Positions 16,801-25,632 of a stretch of 64,000 nt of DNA are shown here, in pieces. The notes beneath the pieces are model-generated. The model saw nothing but the letters and a program-made list of their open reading frames with translations, had not been told where the DNA came from and searched no databases. Location of the stretch: contig NZ_JAPKNH010000004.1 in NCBI RefSeq assembly GCF_026344005.1, positions 1 to 64,000 on the forward strand. Reading direction: 5' to 3'. A program made the position numbers and the translations under genes. The stretch's first letter is position 1. Each line of letters starts with the position of its first letter. The stretch is from Kaistia terrae (GTDB lineage Bacteria; Pseudomonadota; Alphaproteobacteria; Rhizobiales; Kaistiaceae).

Positions 16801-19800
16801 GGCGGCGGCAATGGCGGTTTCGCGGTGGCTTTGAGCGGTTCCGGCTCCTTCGGCGCCGCAGGTGGTGCGGCCGCGGTCTCGCTCGGTGGCGGCGGCGGCG
16901 CGGGTGGCGTCGGCAAGGATGTTGATGTCATCAGCTACGGCAACATCGCCACCTATGGAAAGCAGTCTGCCGGCATCCTGGCGCAGTCGGTCGGCGGCGG
17001 TGGCGGCAATGGCGGTTTCTCCGTCGCGGGCACCTTCACGACCGGCGCGCTCGGCGCGTCCGTCGCCATTGGCGGCAGCGGCGGCTCGGGCCAGAATGGC
17101 GGAGCGGTCACCGTCAGTTCGACGGGCAACATCGATACGCATGGGGACCAGTCAGCGGCCATCCTTGCCCAGTCGGTAGGCGGCGGCGGCGGCAATGGCG
17201 GTTTTGCCGGCGCGGGTGCGATCACGCTTCAGGGCGCTGCCGTCGGACTCGGCCTGGGCGGTTCGGGTACGGGCGGCGGCAATGGCGAGGCGGTCAAGGT
17301 CGGGTCGACAGGCAATGTGACGACGTCGGGCAACCAGTCTGTCGGCATCCTGGCGCAGTCGGTCGGCGGCGGCGGCGGCAATGGCGGCTCGACCGTCGCG
17401 TTGGCGGTTGGCCAGCAAGCCGGAGTGAGCGTGGCGCTGGGCGGCGGCGGTGGCTCGGGCGGCACGGGTGGCGCTGTAACCGTCACCTCCAAGGGCGACA
17501 TCGCCACCGGGGCGGCTTTCAATCCGGAAACCATGCAGACGGTCAGCGGCACGGGTTCCTCCGGCATTCTGGCGCAATCCATCGGCGGCGGCGGCGGCAA
17601 TGGCGGCTTCGCTCTGTCGGTCAGCGGCGGCAAGTCCCTCGGCGTCAGCGTTGCGCTTGGCGGCAGCGGCGCGGGCGGCGGCAAGGCTGGGGTCGTCAAG
17701 GTCACGAGCGAAGGCGACGTGTCGACGGCGTTCGACAATTCCTCGGCGATCTTCGCGCAATCGGTCGGTGGCGGCGGCGGCAATGGCGGCTTCTCCGGCG
17801 TGCTTGCGATCGCGGTTGATGGTGGCGCGGTTGGCGTCAGCCTCGGCGGCTCGGGCGGTCAGGGCGGCAATGGCGACGAGGTCACTGTCGGCAGCACCGG
17901 CGATATCGTCACGCTCGGCGCGGGGTCAAACGGCATCTTCGCGCAGTCGCTTGGCGGCGGCGGCGGCAATGGCGGCTTTTCGGTCGCGGCCAGTGGCGCC
18001 GGCAAGGGCGTCAGCGCTTCCGTCTCGATCGGCGGTGGCGGCGGCGCGGGCGGCATCTCCGGCCTCGTCAAGGTCGATCATGCCGGCACGATCGCCACGG
18101 CAGGCAATCTCGCCAATGGCATCCTCGCGCAGTCGATCGCCGGTGGTGGCGGCAATGGCGGCTTCTCCGTCGCGGGCAATCTGACGATCGACGGCGCCGG
18201 TGGCGCCAGTGTCAGCGTCGGCGGCTCCGGCGGAACCGGCCAGAACGCCGGCGCGGTCATCGTCAACAGCAATGTCGGGAAGACGCTTTCCGGCAATGCC
18301 GCCACAATCCACACCGAAGGCGGCGACGCCAATGGCATCTTCGCCCAGTCGGTCGGCGGTGGCGGCGGCAATGGCGGCTTCTCCGGTGCCGTTTCCGTCT
18401 CGGGCCCGGATGCGAAGGCGGCGGTTGCCGTTTCGGTCGGCGGCTTTGGCGACGGCGGCGGCAACGGCTCGACGGTCGACGTCACCACGGTCGACAACAT
18501 CCTGACCGAAGGCGACGGCGCCAACGGCATCCTGGCGCAATCGGTCGGCGGTGGCGGCGGCAATGGCGGCTTCTCGTTTGCCGCAGCCGTCAACGGCTCG
18601 CTCGGCAAGGACACCAAGGCGGCGATCTCCGCCTCGCTCGGCGGCCTCGGCGGCGCGGCCGGCGACGGTGACGCCGTGACGGTCGATTCAACCGGCATCA
18701 TCCAGACCAAGGGCAAGAAGGCCTATGGCATCCTGGCGCAATCGGTCGGTGGCGGTGGCGGCAATGGTGGCCTGAGCGTCACGGCAAGCCTGAGCGGCGG
18801 TGAAAACGGCAACCAGATCAGCGCTTCGGTCGGCGGTTTCGGCGGCGGCGGCGGCGCTGGCGGCGACGTCACGGTGACGCATGACGGTTCGATCCTGACC
18901 GAAGACGACCAGTCGGTCGGCATCTTCGCGCAGTCGGTCGGCGGCGGCGGCGGCAATGGCGGCCTGTCGATTGCCGGCTCGATCGCCGGCAAGGACGCCA
19001 AAAGCCTGTCGGCCTCGGTCGGTGGTTTCGGCGGCGAGGGTAGCTATGGCGGCATCGTCAAGGTCGACAACACCGGTGCCATCACGACCACTGGCGTCGA
19101 GGCGCATGCGATCCAGGCGCAGTCGATCGGTGGCGGCGGCGGCAATGGCGGCATGGCGATCGCGGCAAGCATCGGCGCTCTCGCCGACGGCACCAACGTC
19201 AACGCCAGCGTCTCTGTCGGCGGTTTTGGCGGCGATGGCGGAGCCGCCGGCGACGTGACGGTCAAGAATGACGGGCTGCTGTCGACCAAGAAAGACGGCG
19301 CTTTCGGCATCTTCGCGCAGTCGATCGGCGGCGGTGGCGGTTCGGGCGGCAACGCGATCAGCGGCGCGCTCGGCCTCGGCGGCAACACGCCCGGCACGCA
19401 GGTCAACATCACCGTCGCGGTCGGCGGCACCGGCGGCAGCGGCAATGTCGGCGGTGACGTCAAGATCACCCAGGATGGCGGCATCATAACGGAAGGGATC
19501 GGCGCAGCAGGAATCTTCGCGCAGTCGATCGGCGGCGGCGGCGGCACGGGCGGTCGGTCGAATTCGATCTCCCTGCAGCTTGGGCCCTCGTGCAAGCCGC
19601 CCGTGGACTGCGATGCGACGAAGAATTCGCCGAACTGGAACCTTCAGGCGACGGTTGGCGGCGCAGCCGGTGACGGCAATATCGCTGGAATCGTCGATGT
19701 CGCCAATCTCGACTTCATCCTGACGCAGGGCGAAAAATCGGCCGGCATCGTTGCCCAGTCGATCGGCGGCGGCGGCGGCACCGGCGGCGACGCCTATGTC

Positions 19801-22800
19801 GGGCTTGGCGGGTTGGTTTCGATTCCCCTGCTGCCCGTGGATCCGCTCACCTTCCTGAAGCCGTTCAGCACCGGCAGCTTCAAGCGCTCCGCTGCGATCG
19901 CCATCGGCGGTTCGGGCGGCACGGGCGGCAATGGCGGCGCGGTGATCGTCACGAACACCGGCAAGATCGTCACGGAGGGTCAGACCTCCGATGGTATTCA
20001 TGCGCAGTCGATCGGCGCCGGTGGTGGCGATGGCGGCGATGGCAATGCGGGCATGCTGGGCACGATTGCCCTCGGCGGCAGCGGTGGCGCGAGCGGCAAT
20101 GGCGGCGCGGTAACCGTCACCAATGGCGCAATCGATGGATCGCAGGCGCAACTGGCGCTGATCGAAACCTTCGGCGGCGTGGTTCTGGATGAGGACGGCG
20201 AAGTCGTCGACAGCAATGCGGAAACCGGTCGCTCGGCCGGTATCTTCGCGCAGTCGGTCGGCGGTGGTGGCGGTACCGGCGGTGGCGCGGGTGCGTTGCT
20301 GGCGGTGGGCGGCACCGGTGAAGCGGCCGGCAGCGGCGGCACGGTCACCATCGACAATTATGGTGGCATCCTCACCCATGCGGACGATTCCGTCGGCATC
20401 TTTGCCCAGTCGATCGGCGGCGGCGGCGGCGCGGGCGGCTCGGTTGGCTTGACCCTTGTCGGCGTCGGCGGTTCCGGCGGCGCAAGCGGCGAGGGCGGCA
20501 TAGTCGACGTCGGCAACGCGGCGATGATCGAGACGCATGGCGTCGATTCCCATGCCATTTTCGCCCAGTCGGTTGGCGGCGGGGGCGGCAGTGGCGGCGG
20601 CAAGAACGCCGGCAAATTCACCGACAAGATCCCGGCGCTTGTCCTGGTCGGCGGCGGTGGCGGCGCATCCGGCAGCGGCGGCAGCGTCACCGTGACGAAC
20701 GCCAATAGCCTGCATACCACCGGCGACGGCGCCGATGGCATCAACGCCCAGTCGATCGGCGGCGGCGGCGGTTCGGCCGGCCGTACCTTCGGCCTGATCA
20801 CGGTCGGCGGCGATACGGGAGCGACCGGCAATGGCGGTCACGTCACGGTCGACAACATCATCGCGACCCATATCGACCCGACCAAGACGACCAAAGGCAC
20901 CATCCTGGTCGAAGGCTATGGCTCTAACGGCATCTTCGCTCAATCGGTCGGCGGTGGCGGCGGCAATGGCGGCGGCGGCCTGGTGGACGGCCTGAGTTCC
21001 GGTTCCATCGACGTTGGCGGTACGGGCAAGGGCGGCAATGGCGGCGCGGTCGATGTGACCAATGCCGGACAAATCACCACGGTGAGCGCAGCCTCGGTTG
21101 CGATTTTTGCCCAGTCGGTCGGCGGCGGCGGCGGCAATGGCGCCATGACCGGCGGCACCGCGCTGACCGGGAACGGCGCGTTCGACTTCAACATCGGTGG
21201 AGCCGGCGGCGTGAGCGGTCGTGGCGGCGACGTCACGGTCACCAACGAGTCGACTGGCGTGATCATCACCAAGGGTTATGGCTCGACCGGCATCATGGCG
21301 CAGTCCGTCGGCGGCGGCGGCGGCACGGGGGGCATCACCTATGTGACGAGCCCCGGCGGGACGCCGACGATCGCGTTGGCGGTCGGCGGTTCGGGTGGCG
21401 CGGGCGGCGACGGCGGCGTCGTCAAGGTCGTCAACGACGGCAGCATGTTGATCGAGGGAGACAATTCGGTCGCGATCTTCGCCCAGTCGGTCGGCGGCGG
21501 TGGCGGTCGCGGCGGTGCGGCGACGGCGGTTGCCCTCGGCGTACCGGCGATCCTCGGCGGCGATGGCGCTACCGGCGTGGGCGGCGATGTCGAGGTGACC
21601 AGCACCGGAAGCATCCAGCTGACGGGCAAGGGTTCTGTCGGCATCTTCGCGCAGTCGGTCGGCGGTGGCGGCGGTGTCGTCACGGCGGGTACGGACGGTA
21701 TCGTCGAGGCAGCCCAAAACGCCGGCAACGGCAAGGGCGGCAAGGTCACGATAACAGGCAATGCCAGCATCTATATCGAGGATGCCAATTCTGTCGGCGT
21801 CTTCGCGCAGTCGATCGGCGGCGGCGGCGGTGTCGGCGGTTCCGACGGCAATTACCTCGGCCTCGATGGCTTCTCCGGCGCGAGTGCTCCGACCTTCGCC
21901 CTGTTCGCGGCACCTGCGGGCTTCATGGGCTCGGCGGGCGGCGCGGGCGCCGGCGATGACGTGACCATCACCCAGACCAAGAGCGTCGCTATCATTGGCG
22001 ACGGCTCTTTCGGCATTCTCGCCCAGAGCGTTGGCGATGAGGGCGAAGGCAATGGCGACATCAACGTCACCATCGCCGACGTTCCGTTGAGCCCGGTTTT
22101 GGTTATCGGCGGCACCGGTTCCGGCGCCGGCGTTGGCTTCAGGGACGGCAAGACCAACAAGCTCACCAACTATGGCCTTGTCGCCTCGATCAACGGGATC
22201 GACGGCTATGCCATGCGTGCAACCGGCGGAGACGATACTTTCGACAATGCCGGCGCGGTCTATGGTTCTGTGGCTCTGGGGGCCGGTCAGAATGCCTTCA
22301 ACAACCGCTTCGAGGCGGCTTACTTTATGGGTGAGACCGTCGATCTCGGGCTAACGGGCCAGTTCTCCAACGCCGGCTACATGTCGCCGGGCGATTGGAA
22401 CCGCGTCTTGACCACCACCTTGACCGGCAATCTCGAACAGGCCGACACGGGCGCTTACCTGCTTGATCTCGATCTGGCCGGCACGACCGACAGGATCGAC
22501 GTCAGCGGTAAGGCCGAAGTGAATGGTCTTGTCGCGGTCAATGTATTGAATCCGGGCGCGGCGCGTACCGGCAGCACCGACTATGTCATCATCCATACTG
22601 AAGGCGGTGTCACGGACGAGGGGCTCGCGCTCGACACCCTTCCTAGCGCTGTGGCGCAGTACAAGCTGCTCTATCCGCTCGATCCGAAGGATGTCGTCCT
22701 CAACGTCGACATCAACTATGCACGCGGCGGCCTGACGGAAAACCAGACGGCGGTCGGTTCGGCGATCAATGCGATCCAGACGGATCTGACCTCGCCGAAC

Positions 22801-23958
22801 TTCACCCAGATCGCGGCGGCGCTGTTCTATGTGCCGACGCTCGAGGCGCTCGGCGCGGTCTATGACTCGATCTCGGGCGAAGGCGTCAGCGGCTTCCAGC
22901 AGCCTGAGTTCGACATGAACAGCAGCTTCATGGCGGCGATGACCAGCCAGGCGGACAGCTGGCGCATCGGCATCGGCACCGACCCGGCGAGCCAGACCTT
23001 CGCGCCCAAGCCGCTCGGCTATGCCCCCGAGCCGGGCAAGAATCCGGCCTTCGCCGCGCTGGAGACGGTCGAGGAGCGTCGCTGGAAGATCTGGGCGACG
23101 GTTGGCGGCAATTCCGGCAACGTCACCGGCGATCCGACCGTCGTCGGCAGCGCCGACCTGACCTACAAGGGCGGCAGCCTGGCGGCCGGCCTCGACTACC
23201 AGCTCGATCCCGACACGCTGATGGGCTTTGCGCTCGGTGGCGGCGCCGGTTCGTTCTCGGTGCCGGATCGCGAGACCAGCGGCAATATCGTCGGCGGGCA
23301 TCTCGGCGCCTATGCCTCGAAGAAGTGGGGCCAGTTCTATGCCAATGGCGCGGTGTCGCTCGATATCTACAACAACAGCACCACCCGACAGGCGACCGTG
23401 CCCGGTACCGACGCACCCCTCAATCCCGTCCAGGGCTTCTCCGAGCGTTGGGAAGGCGACTTCCTGAGCGGCGGATTTGGCGCAAAGGTCGAGACCGGCT
23501 GGCGTCAGCCGGTGGCCGGCCTCGGCGCGGTCACGGGCTTTGCCGGCCTGCAGTTCGCGTCGCTCTCGATGCAGGGCTTTTCGGAGACCTCGCCGAATGG
23601 CGACGTGCTGGGCCTCGACTATGCGAGCCGCACCATCACCTCGCTGCCGTCTTCGCTCGGCGTTCAGGTGGACACCGTGCTTGACCTTGGCGACAACATG
23701 ACGATCCAGCCCTGGGCGCGCGCGGCATGGCTGCATGAGTTCAACCCGGATCGTTCGGTCAATCCGACCTTCCTGTCCGCGCCGGGATATCCCTTCGTCG
23801 TGCAGGGCGCAGCGGCGGCCGAGGATGCGGTGGCGGTCAATGCCGGCTTCAAGATGAACTGGGGTCCGGACACGTCGTTCTTCGCCACTTTCGACGGCAA
23901 GTTTGCCGGCAACGTCCAGACCTATGGCGGTAACGCCGGCTTCCAGGTTCGCTGGTAG
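13870..23958 (+). CDS. Giant glycine-rich autotransporter (type Va secretion)
   Basis: 3362 residues from ATG 13870, chosen because a GGCGGGGGG ribosome site lies just upstream; a GTG at 13834 is the alternative. A long signal sequence of about 56 residues ends at SSAQAA. A Cys-containing N-terminal section (to about residue 180) precedes a passenger of about 2500 residues built from units of 55-80 residues, each ending in G(I/V)(F/L)AQS(I/V)GGGGGNGG; I count 38 AQS copies. The C-terminal 290 residues (from RRWKIWATVGGNSG) form an autotransporter beta-barrel ending in Trp (FQVRW). It should be a long surface-exposed beta-solenoid, probably an adhesin; ligand unknown. Confidence 0.93.
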   Translation: MRVRTRATKVLSCLGRWPNPLPGAMDLRPIAAASGLTLFLVVMALAGSGSSAQAACVGPTGGIETCTGNANSGSAVFGAPNVSQLDVNNLTSNLSQISLGGTGSTPSSTPDQPNYTCTGSTDCTITAFVPASGDTPAKQSTCSVNEDAASGTTCTPPPANAPGGPTGNAGPDVTINYSQPSADANQPGSGAVVASGDDNAGIVGFSNGSRGGNGSNGYVFSNGGDGHDGADGGIAIVNVDGAVKTTGAHAAGIIATSNAGNGGNGGGAYGISGSAGDGGLGGSGGSATVNFTGGSVVTTGDYSAGIAAVSQGGGGGGGGGGGGLVFNPGGGSAAGSGGNATVVTAAGTSITTSGIYSHGITAQSIGGGGGSSAGGFGLFSSSGGDGGNGGNGGVVSVINAGSITTNNNNSQGILAQSIGGGGGDGGSNFGLFASGGGGSLGGYGYATGLANEIAVGVTNSGAIVTKGESSNGILAQSIGGGGGNGGSSGGLVSLGGTGSSTTDGGIVQVTNTATGTIKTNGLASAGIFAQSIGGGGGNGGVSYGLFSAGGAGGAGGKGGLVTVINAGDIETGINGLDSINSAGIFAQSIGGGGGNGGGAFSGGVGFSVALGGKGAGGGDAGAVEVLRDAQNTRYSIITHGAQSDAVFAQSVGGGGGNGGFAVSGTIGALALSMGGDGAKGGKGGTVTVETAGSLTTSGDGSRGIFAQSVGGGGGNGGAAIAVAVDAGAGFAAAIGIGGTGGAGGDASAVDVSSLSDIKTTGDNAQGIFAQSIGGGGGNGGYSAGGALGGIGIAVNIGGSGASGGLGGAVDVDSSGSIWTKGKNSTGILAQSIGGGGGNGGFAVSVALGAGAASVALGGSGGAGSSAGDVTVDADGAAHFLQGKGRSDWNLITEGSNAVGILAQSIGGGGGNGGFAGSLSAGALVGVGVSLGGTAGGGGDAGTVKVNNGKKIDSVITQNNILTLEDGSTGILAQSVGGGGGNGGFAVALSGSGSFGAAGGAAAVSLGGGGGAGGVGKDVDVISYGNIATYGKQSAGILAQSVGGGGGNGGFSVAGTFTTGALGASVAIGGSGGSGQNGGAVTVSSTGNIDTHGDQSAAILAQSVGGGGGNGGFAGAGAITLQGAAVGLGLGGSGTGGGNGEAVKVGSTGNVTTSGNQSVGILAQSVGGGGGNGGSTVALAVGQQAGVSVALGGGGGSGGTGGAVTVTSKGDIATGAAFNPETMQTVSGTGSSGILAQSIGGGGGNGGFALSVSGGKSLGVSVALGGSGAGGGKAGVVKVTSEGDVSTAFDNSSAIFAQSVGGGGGNGGFSGVLAIAVDGGAVGVSLGGSGGQGGNGDEVTVGSTGDIVTLGAGSNGIFAQSLGGGGGNGGFSVAASGAGKGVSASVSIGGGGGAGGISGLVKVDHAGTIATAGNLANGILAQSIAGGGGNGGFSVAGNLTIDGAGGASVSVGGSGGTGQNAGAVIVNSNVGKTLSGNAATIHTEGGDANGIFAQSVGGGGGNGGFSGAVSVSGPDAKAAVAVSVGGFGDGGGNGSTVDVTTVDNILTEGDGANGILAQSVGGGGGNGGFSFAAAVNGSLGKDTKAAISASLGGLGGAAGDGDAVTVDSTGIIQTKGKKAYGILAQSVGGGGGNGGLSVTASLSGGENGNQISASVGGFGGGGGAGGDVTVTHDGSILTEDDQSVGIFAQSVGGGGGNGGLSIAGSIAGKDAKSLSASVGGFGGEGSYGGIVKVDNTGAITTTGVEAHAIQAQSIGGGGGNGGMAIAASIGALADGTNVNASVSVGGFGGDGGAAGDVTVKNDGLLSTKKDGAFGIFAQSIGGGGGSGGNAISGALGLGGNTPGTQVNITVAVGGTGGSGNVGGDVKITQDGGIITEGIGAAGIFAQSIGGGGGTGGRSNSISLQLGPSCKPPVDCDATKNSPNWNLQATVGGAAGDGNIAGIVDVANLDFILTQGEKSAGIVAQSIGGGGGTGGDAYVGLGGLVSIPLLPVDPLTFLKPFSTGSFKRSAAIAIGGSGGTGGNGGAVIVTNTGKIVTEGQTSDGIHAQSIGAGGGDGGDGNAGMLGTIALGGSGGASGNGGAVTVTNGAIDGSQAQLALIETFGGVVLDEDGEVVDSNAETGRSAGIFAQSVGGGGGTGGGAGALLAVGGTGEAAGSGGTVTIDNYGGILTHADDSVGIFAQSIGGGGGAGGSVGLTLVGVGGSGGASGEGGIVDVGNAAMIETHGVDSHAIFAQSVGGGGGSGGGKNAGKFTDKIPALVLVGGGGGASGSGGSVTVTNANSLHTTGDGADGINAQSIGGGGGSAGRTFGLITVGGDTGATGNGGHVTVDNIIATHIDPTKTTKGTILVEGYGSNGIFAQSVGGGGGNGGGGLVDGLSSGSIDVGGTGKGGNGGAVDVTNAGQITTVSAASVAIFAQSVGGGGGNGAMTGGTALTGNGAFDFNIGGAGGVSGRGGDVTVTNESTGVIITKGYGSTGIMAQSVGGGGGTGGITYVTSPGGTPTIALAVGGSGGAGGDGGVVKVVNDGSMLIEGDNSVAIFAQSVGGGGGRGGAATAVALGVPAILGGDGATGVGGDVEVTSTGSIQLTGKGSVGIFAQSVGGGGGVVTAGTDGIVEAAQNAGNGKGGKVTITGNASIYIEDANSVGVFAQSIGGGGGVGGSDGNYLGLDGFSGASAPTFALFAAPAGFMGSAGGAGAGDDVTITQTKSVAIIGDGSFGILAQSVGDEGEGNGDINVTIADVPLSPVLVIGGTGSGAGVGFRDGKTNKLTNYGLVASINGIDGYAMRATGGDDTFDNAGAVYGSVALGAGQNAFNNRFEAAYFMGETVDLGLTGQFSNAGYMSPGDWNRVLTTTLTGNLEQADTGAYLLDLDLAGTTDRIDVSGKAEVNGLVAVNVLNPGAARTGSTDYVIIHTEGGVTDEGLALDTLPSAVAQYKLLYPLDPKDVVLNVDINYARGGLTENQTAVGSAINAIQTDLTSPNFTQIAAALFYVPTLEALGAVYDSISGEGVSGFQQPEFDMNSSFMAAMTSQADSWRIGIGTDPASQTFAPKPLGYAPEPGKNPAFAALETVEERRWKIWATVGGNSGNVTGDPTVVGSADLTYKGGSLAAGLDYQLDPDTLMGFALGGGAGSFSVPDRETSGNIVGGHLGAYASKKWGQFYANGAVSLDIYNNSTTRQATVPGTDAPLNPVQGFSERWEGDFLSGGFGAKVETGWRQPVAGLGAVTGFAGLQFASLSMQGFSETSPNGDVLGLDYASRTITSLPSSLGVQVDTVLDLGDNMTIQPWARAAWLHEFNPDRSVNPTFLSAPGYPFVVQGAAAAEDAVAVNAGFKMNWGPDTSFFATFDGKFAGNVQTYGGNAGFQVRW
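14610..22050 (+). repeat. 38-fold AQS(I/V)GGGGG coding repeat
   Basis: DNA of the form GCGCAGTCGNTCGGCGGCGG recurs at intervals of roughly 170-240 bp throughout the passenger of the autotransporter. Inner copies (about 15280-19000) are the most alike (NGG after the glycine run); copies after 19320 diverge to SGG, TGG, DGG or RGG, and the last (near 22030) is degenerate (VGDEGEG). The repeats are protein-coding and not a separate mobile or CRISPR structure. Such repeats are prone to length change by recombination. Confidence 0.85.
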
Positions 23959-24014
23959 GTCTACCCGCTGCCCGCCGCGCCTGCTTGGCGCGGCTGGTTC
24001 GATTGATGATCTGC

Positions 24015-24062
24015 CAAGACGCCCGCCCCCGTTAAATTTCGCCGGGGCGGGCGTCTTGTTTT
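24015..24062 (+). terminator. Strong terminator after the autotransporter
   Basis: CAAGACGCCCGCCCC (24015-24029) is perfectly complementary to GGGGCGGGCGTCTTG (24044-24058), a 15-bp stem with a 14-nt loop, followed by TTTTG. Confidence 0.88.
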
Positions 24063-24130
24063 GCGGCCCCGCGCGGTTGGCCGACACCCGGCCCGCCTTC
24101 CCGAACGTTCCCTTGCGATCCCCCGCCAAA

Positions 24131-24164
24131 ATCCTGTTGACAGGATTGCGGCTTGCTATCTGAT
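24131..24164 (+). promoter_or_regulatory. Promoter with overlapping palindromic operator
   Basis: ATCCTGT-TG-ACAGGAT (24131-24146) is a palindrome with 7-bp arms. The -35 hexamer TTGACA (24137-24142) is inside it, and TCTGAT (24159-24164) follows after 16 bp as a possible -10. A repressor bound here would block the promoter of the sugar ABC operon; the IclR protein encoded at 29055-29918 is the obvious candidate. Sequence symmetry is seen; the regulator assignment is inferred. Confidence 0.5.
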
Positions 24165-24319
24165 ATGAACGAAAGATCTCACCTGCGAAAACGATCTGAG
24201 GGAGGAACCGGCGTGGGTGACGTCGGCCGGCGGGACGGACGGTTGTCGCGAATGCGGCAGCGTGAATTGAGCGCGGGGAGCGGATGTCCGCCCCGGCCAA
24301 GAGGGAGGGAGACAGGATC

Positions 24320-25516
24320 ATGACACGGGCTAGCAGGACGAGTTTGGGCTTGGCGGTTTGCGCCGCGGCCGTGATGAGCGTCGCCAGCGTGGCCAGGGCG
24401 GAGACGCCGCCGGCTTTCGCGACGCTGCCAGCGGAAGTGCAGGCGCTCTATCTCGGTGTCGAAGAGACGATCCAGCCTTCCGCCTATGACAATTTCGGGC
24501 CGGTGAAGCAGCCCTGGAAGTGGTGCCATTCGGAGTCCTATCAGGGCAATCCGTGGCGCGTTTCCGTCACGCACGAGTTGGAGCGTCTGGTCGGCCTCTA
24601 CAAGGAGAAGGGCTGGATTTCCGATTTCGAGATGTCGGATTCCAACGGCGACACCGGCCAGCAGATCGCCCAGATCCGCGCCTTCATCGACAAGAAGTGC
24701 AGCATCATCACCTCGTTCGCCGGCTCGTCGACCGCGCTGAACGAAGTGATCGAGGCAGCCTTCAAGGCCGGCATTCCCTTCGTTACCGGCTCCGGCGCCG
24801 TCACCAGCCCCTATGCCATCAACGTCGATTCGAACTTCGTGAAGTTCGGTTATGACGTCGCCAAGGGCGTGATCGACGGCATCGGCGGCAAGGGCAATGT
24901 GCTGCGCATCGAGGGCATCGCCGGCAGCCCGCTGGTCGCCCAGCAGCGCGTCGGCGCCGACAAGGCTTTTGCCGAAGCGCCCGAGGTCAAGGTAGTCCGC
25001 GACGTCAACGGCAACTGGTCGCCTAACGTCACCAAGACCGTGACGCTGCAGGTACTGGCCACCACGCCGCAGCCGATCGCCGGCGTGTGGACCTCCGGTT
25101 CGGAGTCGCGCATCGTCGCCGAGGCATTCAAGCAGGCAGGCCGGCCGATCCCGGTTGTCTCCGGCTCGATCTCGGGCGACGCGCTCGGCTTCTGGAAGGA
25201 CAATCAGGACACGTTCCGCTTCACCGGCGGCGCGTTGATGCCATCCTGGACGGCGCAGACGCTGTTCCGCGTCGGCGTCCGCGTGCTCGAGGGCCAGCAG
25301 CCGAAGCTGAACATCCTCATGATTCCGGTGCCGGCCGTGAACCCCGACGAGCTCGGAAAATGGCATCGTGAGTGCATGACCAAGGATGCCGTCTCGATCT
25401 TCCCGGTCGCGCCGCAGGATCCGATGCCGGAAGCGCTGATGGACGCCTATTTCGCCAAGCCGGCGCATACGGCGCTGTTCGACTACGCCCAAACGCCGGA
25501 TCCCTGCGCCAAGTAG
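24320..25516 (+). CDS. Sugar ABC transporter substrate-binding protein
   Basis: 398 residues from ATG 24320, with GGGAGGGAG upstream. A Sec signal peptide (MTRASRTSLGLAVCAAAVMS...ARA) precedes a Peripla_BP_4-type fold: DSNGDTGQQIAQIRAFIDKK, SSTALNEVIEAAFKAGIPFVT, then the hinge and second lobe (VWTSGSESRIVAEAFKQAGR). This is the ribose/xylose class of periplasmic binding proteins. It is the first gene of an operon with two ATPase genes and two permeases. The substrate is not evident; the nearby lactonase-like amidohydrolase suggests a sugar or sugar lactone. Confidence 0.88.
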   Translation: MTRASRTSLGLAVCAAAVMSVASVARAETPPAFATLPAEVQALYLGVEETIQPSAYDNFGPVKQPWKWCHSESYQGNPWRVSVTHELERLVGLYKEKGWISDFEMSDSNGDTGQQIAQIRAFIDKKCSIITSFAGSSTALNEVIEAAFKAGIPFVTGSGAVTSPYAINVDSNFVKFGYDVAKGVIDGIGGKGNVLRIEGIAGSPLVAQQRVGADKAFAEAPEVKVVRDVNGNWSPNVTKTVTLQVLATTPQPIAGVWTSGSESRIVAEAFKQAGRPIPVVSGSISGDALGFWKDNQDTFRFTGGALMPSWTAQTLFRVGVRVLEGQQPKLNILMIPVPAVNPDELGKWHRECMTKDAVSIFPVAPQDPMPEALMDAYFAKPAHTALFDYAQTPDPCAK

Positions 25517-25632
25517 GCGCTGCTGAAGGCGATGAATGACGCTACGCCGGTGGCTTTCGAAGAAGCCGCCGGCGTATCGTTCAAACAGGAATCCGGCGCT
25601 CGCTGGTTGCGCATCCGGGAGAGTGAGAGTTC

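Larger units (their letters stand above)
23959..24319. other. Intergenic region with terminator and sugar-operon promoter
   Basis: No gene is supported in these 361 bp. In order it holds the autotransporter terminator (24015-24062), the palindrome/promoter at 24131-24164 and a leader of about 150 nt with GAGGGAGG repeats (24194-24201 and 24301-24311) before the substrate-binding protein. Confidence 0.6.

Noticed and set aside
18688-21717. 1009-codon open frame on the minus strand
   Set aside because: It is the mirror of the repetitive, GC-rich autotransporter; its Asp/Arg/Ala-rich composition is the usual antisense shadow, and it has no recognisable domain.
14610-22050. CRISPR-like regular repeats
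   Set aside because: The repeats are in frame, encode AQS(I/V)GGGGG and vary in length and sequence between units; no cas genes are near.
22351-24321. 656-codon minus-strand open frame
   Set aside because: Shadow of the autotransporter barrel; it also crosses a strong terminator.
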